From Terana coerulea (taxonomy: Eukaryota > Basidiomycota > Agaricomycetes > Polyporales > Phanerochaetaceae): DNA of 15,787 nt. Location of the stretch: assembly GCA_024811115.1 (NCBI GenBank), contig JAKOGH010001050.1, positions 1 through 15,787 on the forward strand. The letters run 5' to 3'. A program made the position numbers and the translations under genes. This document shows positions 9,613 to 15,787 of this stretch, one piece after another. Within the stretch, counting starts at the first letter, position 1. Each line of letters begins with the position of its first letter. Under the pieces are notes generated by a model. The model made no database searches and was not told the origin of the DNA. It saw nothing but the letters and a program-made list of their open reading frames with translations.

Positions 9613-9841
9613 TGTCAAAACAAGGGGTCGCGCGGGTGGGAACGTCGGCGGCGGGAAGGCAAACGCGCAAGCGTTCACGATGGATTCGGTAAGCTATATA
9701 CTCGGTATGACTCCAGACCTAACTACGATCGCCAGGTACGAAAGCAGGCACGTAATTAGCAGAACAAACATATGTAAATAAAGCGCCCGACCGTCGGGGC
9801 GCGGTGAGCACGAGCTCGAACATTAATCTATATTTCTGACA
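9613..9841 (+). repeat. 3' LTR (229 bp)
   Basis: It is the copy of 8644-8878, starting TGTCAAAAC and ending TTTCTGACA. The differences are three short absences totalling 6 nt and no substitutions. Confidence 0.92.
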
Positions 9842-9846
9842 TGAAC
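9842..9846. repeat. Target-site duplication, right copy (TGAAC)
   Basis: It follows the TGACA end of the 3' LTR and matches 8639-8643. Helicase coding sequence resumes with ATCAAGGGT (IKG). Confidence 0.92.
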
Positions 9847-11781
9847 ATCAAGGGTCGTACCATATACTCCTGGGCGGGGATTGGCCTGGGTGCGGCAGGA
9901 GTGGAACAGCTACTGATCGGCATTCTGGGGGAGAAGATGTTCTGGCACATGAAAGACGGACGATTATATCCAGATTATATGGGTACCGTCCACATCAAAA
10001 GCCCTACAGTCTTCAACCGATGGCTTAACTGTAGAGTGCTGATCATCGATGAGAGTAAGCTATCTAAATACACTGTCTTAAAAATATGATTAAATTTAAA
10101 TACCACTTCTCAATGATCGACGGAAACCTGTTCGACAAGCTAGTAAGTCCACAGTTACTGGACGATGATTTTGACAGTAATGATATGTTGGAACAGGAGT
10201 GCATGGCACGATTTCTCCGACGACGCCAGAGCGACAGGCCGTTTGGAGGCATTCAGGTGCTGTGTCAATGTATCTCCCAGTGTTACCTTGTCTCAACACG
10301 CTTCTGGGCGCTTCTGCAGCTGGTAGTATGCGGGGATTTCCTTCAGCTTCCTCCAGTTGCCGATGAGACACGCAGGCCACCGTTTGCGTTCCAAGCAGAA
10401 AGCTGGTATCGCTGTTTTGACCTGCCGGTGCTCCTAAAGACCGTTTACAGACAAAAGGAGCCCAGTACGTTGCTCCGACGACTCACATACGGGACTGCAA
10501 CTTACCGAGACGTTAGCACTTGTTGATATGCTCAACGAAATGCGCTATGGTATCGTCACCTTGGAGACATACGACACTATTGCAGAACTTGAACGGCCTG
10601 TACATTACAACGATGGTGTTGAACCAACCAATCTGTCAGTTCGGAGCCTCGTCCTCACAGAAACATGTACTGACATCTGAATTTCATCAAGGTTCTCCAG
10701 CAGGAAGCTGGTACATCACCAGAACATGAACATGCTTGCAAAGCTCTATGGCAGAACCCGTGTATTCAAGTCCACTGACCGGAAGGGATGGGACAAACCC
10801 ACCAACGAATATGTCAATGACACCAGATACATCACAGCCCTTAGCAAAATTCAGGCGCAATCAGAGCTTACTCTCAAGGTGAGCTCGCGTTTTGAAGAAC
10901 AACTCTGACCTACAGCCTTACTAGCCCGCAACTAGGTCGGAGCTCAAGTCATGCTTCTGAAGGTGCGGGTTGTATGTGTCATCCAGTGCGCTTTGACTGA
11001 TTTGTTGAAATAGAACTTGGTGCAAGGCCAGTTGGTGAATGGGTCGATTGGTGTAGTTGTCGGCTTTCTCAGCACAAAGGATGCGGAACGCACCTCTGAC
11101 GTGCATGTGGGCGTCCCCTGGCGTCTTCGGCCGTTGACAGGCAAAGCGTACAAGTCCGCGGCGGCACGTGAAAAGGCGATCGACAAACTCGACAAATGGC
11201 TCCAGGACCGCACCTTGTGGCCTGTCGTGCAGATTCAAGCCTCAATGGCCCGAAAGACGATCCGCGCTTTGTCAAAATCCTATGTGTTCCCGATACCTTC
11301 GCAGCTGTTCAGCCAGGCGGGACTCCTCTTGCGTTCCGAAGTCAGGTAAGCCTAAACAATCAATATGCACCTGTGGTGCTGATGATAACCTGCGTAATAC
11401 AGGTTCCACTTGTACTGGCCTGGGCACTCAGCATCCACAAATCCCAGGGACTTACTATACCGCGCTTAAGAGTGGACTTGACAAATATATTTGAAAAGGG
11501 GCAAAGTAAGAATACCACTCTTCGTTCGTTTCACGGCAAGCTGACATTTTGCAGCTTATGTCGCACTTTCGCGTGCTGTTAGTATGGAGACAATGGAGGT
11601 ATATAACTTCGACCCTGCGGAGTAAGTTTGCGCACTAAGGTACAAGAGTATGCATGCTCACCATCATGTTCACCAACTTAGCGTCCACGCACATCCGACA
11701 GTTCTAGAATGGCTGAGAAAGGCCGAAGAGCCTCGAGATGAGGCCCAGAAGATTTTGGAGTTTTGGCATGACCTTGTGTAA

Positions 11782-12672
11782 CAGCGCGAATCAATTCTCA
11801 GTTTTGTACGAATTATGATTCTTCCTTTCACAGTTTTCTCGCCCCTTCCCGACCAGATTACCACTGAGATATAGATGATGATGCTAGTGCTTACTCGCAA
11901 GTTTGTTTCAAGCGCATCGCTGCTCACTGCAGTCTGCGACCTGTGAAGGGGGCTGTTCGGGGTCTCTAACCACGATCACGTGCTAAGCACGCTCCTGTCA
12001 GTTCGGGCGCGTCGCCGCCTTCCACGGAGCTCTCAGCTTCTCGTAAACCTTCACGCTCAACTCTGCGACCCATGTATATAATTCTAAAGGCTTGTTTTCA
12101 GGCTACATGGTGAAGAACTACCGGTGGTGGACCTCAGACATATTGCTCCATAATGGAGAACGTCGATGGCGCTAAGGACATAGTTGTGTCAGCTGCAGTG
12201 AAGCTCCCGTGGACGGGAGCCAACAGCGGCCGTCGCCGTTCAGCAAGACAGCGTGAATGGTCTCCTTGCTGCTGCCGTAATAGAAAGTCGTTGATGTTGA
12301 GGAGGCGGATAAGGCCACAGCAAGCATCGAAAACATTGGCGACGGTTATGAATGTCATGATCAAGGTGATAGTGATGTGTTTATAAAGTTGTTATGTGGA
12401 TGAGAGCTGCGGCCGATACAAACGCACATCCCCTAGTATAATAGAGTGATTGAACCGGCATGGTTGGCCGTAGCAGATGTCGGCTATTCGAGTTGCTTGA
12501 CATCGGTCCTGCGCATAGCAGCGTCGCGAGATGTTCTGACCTTGCACATTTCGCCCTTTCGACTCCGCATCTTGAGAGATATACAGCACTACGTCAATTC
12601 ACCGAGAGAAGCTACGGACGGGCGGAGTCTTTATAAATACAACGTGCAAAAATACTAAGCCGCACACGATGT
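11782..12672. other. Gene-poor region after helicase B with promoter-like block copy 3
   Basis: These 891 bp lie between convergent genes: helicase B on the plus strand and the reductase on the minus strand. At 11976 the TCACGTGCTAAGCACGC element recurs, followed by sequence similar to the spacer after helicase A. No helicase-like exon follows it. The open frames at 12134-12386 overlap on both strands and carry no recognisable domain, so I call no gene. Confidence 0.5.
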
Positions 12673-13894
12673 TCAAGCAATCCAGCCCTTCGCCTGGTAC
12701 TGCTCGATAATAGCCGCTGTCGTTTCCTCCAAAGAGCGGTACTTAAGACCCAAAATGCGCTGTGACTTTGAGTTCTCGAAATCGGCCTGTACGACAGCAG
12801 ACTTGCGGTCGAAATCCGTGTACCCAGCAGGGAGGGAAGGGTTGAGCACATGGGCAACGTTGACTGTGCATCAACTGTAAGGCGCATGGCGAGGAACAAA
12901 AAACAGTTTGACGTACTGAACTCCTGGTAGAAGAATGCGCCGGCCGAAAGGATGATTCTCTGGTTCTTGGCTTCCTCCTTCTGGAGGGAGAGAACGTGCG
13001 CAAGCGCGGCGTCGCGAACATCCACCCAGGCAAACCTACAAGCAAGACATTGGTCGTGAGCAGCCCGAAAACAGCTCCTGTCAACATCTGAATACATACG
13101 CAGCTTTGGTCACCGTATCACGATCTTTCTGTCCCGCGACGACGCCACGCCAGAATTCCCCGGCGCTGGCGTTCAGTTCCTCTGGCTTGCTGACTTCCTG
13201 CAGAACCGGTCCAAACACGAAGGGCGGGTTGAGGACCACGACCTCAAAGCCCAGCTTGCCCTCGCTGTCTTCGACGAACTTCCATGCCGCCTTCTCCGCC
13301 AACGTCTTGCTGGCGTTGTACTTGTCCCATGGTGACGCCTTGACACCTTGCTCCTCGACTGCCTTCGGGCTGCTCGTGTTCCAGTCTTTTCGGTGAAGAC
13401 TCCGGCATCGGGGCCACCGAGGGATGCAATGCCGACGATGGAGCCCGTGATCACGACGCGCTTCACCGACTTGGTGTACTTGGCGGCCGCTTGCAGCACG
13501 CTGAGAGTGCCAGAAATCGGCGAGACGAATCAGTTCTTGAGGATCCTCGAACTGGAAGGTCAAAGGCGACGCCAGATGGGCGATGGCATCAGCACCCTGA
13601 ACTGCCTCCTTAAAGGCCTCCTCCTAAAGGCGAATTTTACAACGGGATGGCGAGATAAGCCACCACTTGTCTCGGTTGGTTTGTAGAAACGCACCTTGGT
13701 TATATCCTCAACCACAACCACTTCCAACTTGTCCCCATATTGCTTGAACGTCTCCTTCAGATGATCAACCTTGCTCTGTGACCTCACAGTCCCCTAACGG
13801 AGTAGCCCTGCTCAAGCAAGGTCTTGACGACCCAGACGGCGATGAAACCATTGGCGCCAGTGACAAGAACCAAGCCTTTGTCAACAGTTGGCAT
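12673..13894 (-). CDS. Extended SDR: NAD(P)H-dependent aldehyde/ketone reductase, GRE2 / dihydroflavonol-reductase type
   Basis: The exons are 13695-13894, 13100-13623, 12917-13035 and 12673-12863. The exons sum to 1034 nt; three one-base corrections (two losses and one gain) give 1035 nt, or 344 aa, the usual size of this family. The N-terminal Rossmann motif is LVTGANGFIA, followed by VKTLLEQGYSVRG, where the basic residue favours NADP(H). HLASP, VKRVVITGSIVG and the catalytic YNASK (Y-x-x-x-K) follow. Then come LNPPFVFGP and AWVDVRDAALAHV, the substrate-side and dimer motifs of GRE2/DFR-like enzymes. No signal peptide is seen, so it is likely cytosolic. It should reduce aldehydes, methylglyoxal or related ketones; the true substrate cannot be read from sequence. 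Frame breaks lie near 13384, 13520 and 13791. The intron acceptors and phases are otherwise consistent. Confidence 0.88.
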
Positions 13895-13980
13895 GATGTT
13901 GTTTGTGCGAGAGAAGAGAAGTAAGCGAGGTTGTGGGGATGATGAGAGTAGCTGAGTATGACTATTGGCTCACATAGGGG

Positions 13981-13987
13981 ATTTATA
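13981..13987 (-). promoter_or_regulatory. TATA box of the reductase gene
   Basis: ATTTATA on the plus strand reads TATAAAT on the gene strand, 87 bp upstream of the ATG. The GAGCCAATAG just downstream (about 13961-13971) resembles a CCAAT box, but it lies between the TATA box and the ATG, so it is probably not acting as one. Confidence 0.55.
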
Positions 13988-14006
13988 TCTGGTCGTTCGG
14001 GCAAAA

Positions 14007-14024
14007 GCTGAGTCATGACTCAGC
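14007..14024. promoter_or_regulatory. 18-bp perfect palindrome of two AP-1/Yap1-type sites
   Basis: GCTGAGTCATGACTCAGC is perfectly self-complementary. It contains TGAGTCA and TGACTCA, both bZIP (AP-1, Gcn4, Yap1-type) sites, sharing the central CA/TG. It lies about 20 bp upstream of the TATA box of the reductase. Stress or amino-acid-starvation control by a bZIP factor is the natural reading. Confidence 0.65.
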
Positions 14025-14052
14025 CTACGGGCAGGAGGTCGGCGACGCGTAC

Positions 14053-14199
14053 CTACATGACAGTACAAATGCGGTGAATGGCGAGCTTCCGGTGTGTCAG
14101 ATTCTCCAAGGCTGTCCCCGGCACGGTACACTTTAGCGAAGACGTGTCGCCAGTAAATGAGAGCAGCTCATGGTTCCTGCCAGTGAGAATGTCTTTGAG
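14053..14199 (-). CDS. Possible terminal exon of an unrecognised gene
   Basis: A 48-codon open stretch runs from a good acceptor (GTTTTTGCAG, ending at 14200) to TAG. It reads LKDILTG, LLSFTGD, CTVPGTALENL and similar. A donor-like GTATTC near 14297 could pair with the acceptor. The upstream open frame (to about 14438) does not join it in one frame, which may reflect the indel problem seen elsewhere or may mean there is no gene. I do not recognise the family. Confidence 0.2.
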   Translation of the reverse strand, partial: LKDILTGRNHELLSFTGDTSSLKCTVPGTALENLTHRKLAIHRICTVM

Positions 14200-15787
14200 C
14201 TGCAAAAACCGCGAACGTGAGCCCATCTGATCGTAATAGTGATGAAGAAAGGTTGTGCAAGGTAGACATAAAGAGCTGAAATGAGATGGCGAATACCTGG
14301 CTTTGCATGGTCAAGCTGCAACATGAAGAGCTCGAATTTTAATAGCAGTGTGATATCTTTGTGGCGTCCCGCCGTTGATCCGCCATCAAGGTTTGCGGCG
14401 GGGAACTTGCAGAAACTAAAGTTACTCACGTTAGCCACACTGTGTTCGCCTTTCGGATACCTTGTAATATGTAATTCTCGTCGATTGCAATCATGTTTGT
14501 GCTGTTGAGCGTCTCGTCAACTGAGCAGGTATGCGCGGACATTTTCGAGCTCCTGATATTGACGATTGAGTACACGTAATAAATATCGTGGACCACTGAG
14601 GGTTGGTATTAGACGCTACCGTCGATTCCGACTGGAAAATAGTACGCACGAAGTAGGCCCAAAATACTAGGCAGTCCTCGGCCATGACAAGTGTTGACCG
14701 CCCCCGACACGCCGATGGTGCTTCCCACCGATGCGCACAGTCGGTGGCCGTAGCCGTGGATCGCAGTGGCTTACAGTAGCTTCATACAGGCACTTAAGGG
14801 TCAGAAACACTGAACATTAGCCCACCCGACAGAACGTCTCGACAACGGTTTCTCACTTAGCTACGACCCTCTGTGGTTGATTGTGGCGCGGTGTTTCGGG
14901 CAACTGGATGACGCGTCGCCCGAGGCATTCGGGCAAGGTGTGGCGACAATTCGTCCCGCCAGACTCACGCAATATGCAGCTTCATATTCTCTAGCTCCGC
15001 ACGATGGAGATTATGTCGAACAGTTTTGTTGTCCTTCTCTGGGCTCACCTCAACCGGGCACCATGCGATTCATCCTCTCCTGTGCAACAGCGGCGACGAC
15101 GGGCCAGCCGCAGCCATACTCGTTTACTACGGGTGCACGCCGCTCATGGAGTAAAGCAGCCCAGTGAACGTTACCGACCTTGAGGAAGAGTGTCGACACT
15201 TTTGAGAACAACTTGGTGTGTGCGTGGCCCAAGTGGGAGCCGTTCACGTATTCTTCAACGCCTCGAGGTCGACATCGATCGCGGCACGTACTGATCGCGC
15301 ATGGACGCATAGTCCACGCGCAGACAACCCGAATGACTCTCTTCGCCGCGACGTTCGAGAATTTCTGCCCGTTCAAATGTGGGTCCAATTTTACGTGAAT
15401 TATGCTCGAAAACTCACGGGTTCTCAAAACCAAGCGTCGTGCAAAACGGTCTGCCTAACGTCGGGAGCTGGTCAAGATGCAGCAGTCGTAGAGTAGCAGA
15501 CCTTGTTCGCAGGCTGTTAAGCTAGCGCTTCACGACGATCAAAATTTTGTCCTGAGAGCGAGCTCCATCGTGTTCACGCCAGCATATATCCTTGACCACT
15601 TGAAAACCATGCGCTTCCATGAGACATTTCTCGTCAAGTAGGAGGGGCAATCATCGCGCGAGATATACGTCCTGGTAGTCGCAGTCTAGCAGTGTATGTT
15701 TGTAAGCTCGCTACCACAGCAAGATCAAGGTACGAATATATCTCCTCAGGCAGTCCCTTCCGCAATCCCCAGGAATCGCGCTGAGGA
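14200..15787. other. No recognisable gene
   Basis: Open frames occur on both strands (for example 15050-15433 minus, 14877-15167 plus), but they overlap each other and contain no domain, signal peptide or membrane motif I can name. No repeat or RNA gene was seen. Confidence 0.4.

Larger units (their letters stand above)
8644..9841 (+). mobile_element. Miniature (TRIM/SMART-like) non-autonomous LTR retroelement
   Basis: The element is a complete 1198-bp insertion. It has two near-identical LTRs beginning TGTCA and ending TGACA (5-bp inverted termini, TG...CA), a 734-bp internal part and a 5-bp target duplication, TGAAC, on both sides. Removing one TGAAC and the element restores the helicase frame exactly (ASLN|IKG). 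No gag, protease, RT, RNase H or integrase motif is present, so it must have moved using another element's enzymes. I find no TGG-type primer-binding site directly after the 5' LTR (the sequence is CACCCCCGCG) and no clean polypurine tract before the 3' LTR. Orientation is therefore arbitrary; I used the plus strand. Confidence 0.92.
8145..11781 (+). pseudogene. PIF1-family helicase B, tandem paralogue disrupted by an LTR element
   Basis: The modelled exons are 8145-8169, 8231-8643 continuing at 9847-10054, about 10108-10142, 10197-10256, 10320-10464, 10517-10634, 10692-10878, 10936-10962, 11014-11345, 11403-11505, 11555-11621 and 11682-11781. The motifs parallel copy [88 protein letters not shown] and YVALSRA. 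Most intron positions and phases are shared with A, which proves duplication of a genomic copy. The N-terminus is acidic (ESDEVDD, SDEEPDEDSP) and lacks the hybrid-binding domain of A. Three lesions are seen. A 1198-bp retroelement lies between motif Ia and SWAGIGLG. The intron starting at 10055 lacks an AG before SMIDG (CT at 10106-10107). One base is missing near 11233. The insertion alone should abolish helicase activity unless it is spliced out or polymorphic. Confidence 0.85.

Noticed and set aside
10678..10680. In-frame TGA in helicase B as a nonsense mutation
   Set aside because: It lies inside an intron (10635-10691) that is also present at the same place in copy A; splicing gives PTNLFSSRKL, which matches the family.
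12134..12386. Overlapping small open frames after helicase B
   Set aside because: Composition and overlap on both strands suggest chance; neither has a signal peptide, a domain or similarity to the neighbours.
15050..15433. 127-codon minus-strand open frame as a gene
   Set aside because: No recognisable motif or splice context, and the plus strand is also open across much of it.

Overview
The window reads as a stretch of a basidiomycete (Agaricomycete-type) nuclear genome. The genes are intron-dense. Their introns are mostly 47-75 nt, with GTRNGY donors, CTRAC-like branch points and YAG acceptors. The gene families also fit this group: a single-pass membrane protein of a type common in mushroom-forming fungi, a WRN-type 3'-5' exonuclease, PIF1-type helicases and a GRE2-like reductase. 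No tRNA, rRNA or CRISPR was seen.

Layout. (1) 78-2250, minus: a 12-exon secreted/type I membrane protein of unknown function. (2) 2897-4450, minus: a DEDDy 3'-5' exonuclease with an RGG-rich tail. (3) 4451-4792: a short divergent promoter region with a CACGTG box and an MCB-like ACGCGT. (4) 4793-7563, plus: helicase copy A, a PIF1 helicase with an RNase H1 N-terminal (caulimovirus-VI type, RNA:DNA hybrid-binding) domain. (5) 8145-11781, plus: helicase copy B, a tandem paralogue lacking that domain. It is split after its [10 protein letters not shown] motif by a complete 1198-bp miniature LTR element (8644-9841) with 235/229-bp LTRs and a 5-bp target duplication (TGAAC). (6) 11782-12672: gene-poor, with a third copy of the promoter-like block seen before A and between A and B. 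(7) 12673-13894, minus: an extended short-chain dehydrogenase/reductase (GRE2 or dihydroflavonol-reductase type). An 18-bp palindrome made of two AP-1/Yap1-type half sites lies upstream of it. (8) 14053-15787: no recognisable gene, apart from one possible terminal exon.

Two points cut across the window. First, nearly every gene has one or more single-base frame breaks while its motifs stay intact. Most look like one lost base in a short homopolymer. The two LTRs likewise differ only by small indels and by no substitution. I read this mainly as consensus (sequencing) indel error, so frameshifts alone should not be used to call pseudogenes here. Second, the exonuclease and helicase A diverge from one short promoter and look like a co-regulated DNA-maintenance pair. 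The helicase unit was duplicated together with its promoter, and copy B was then broken by a recent retroelement insertion.
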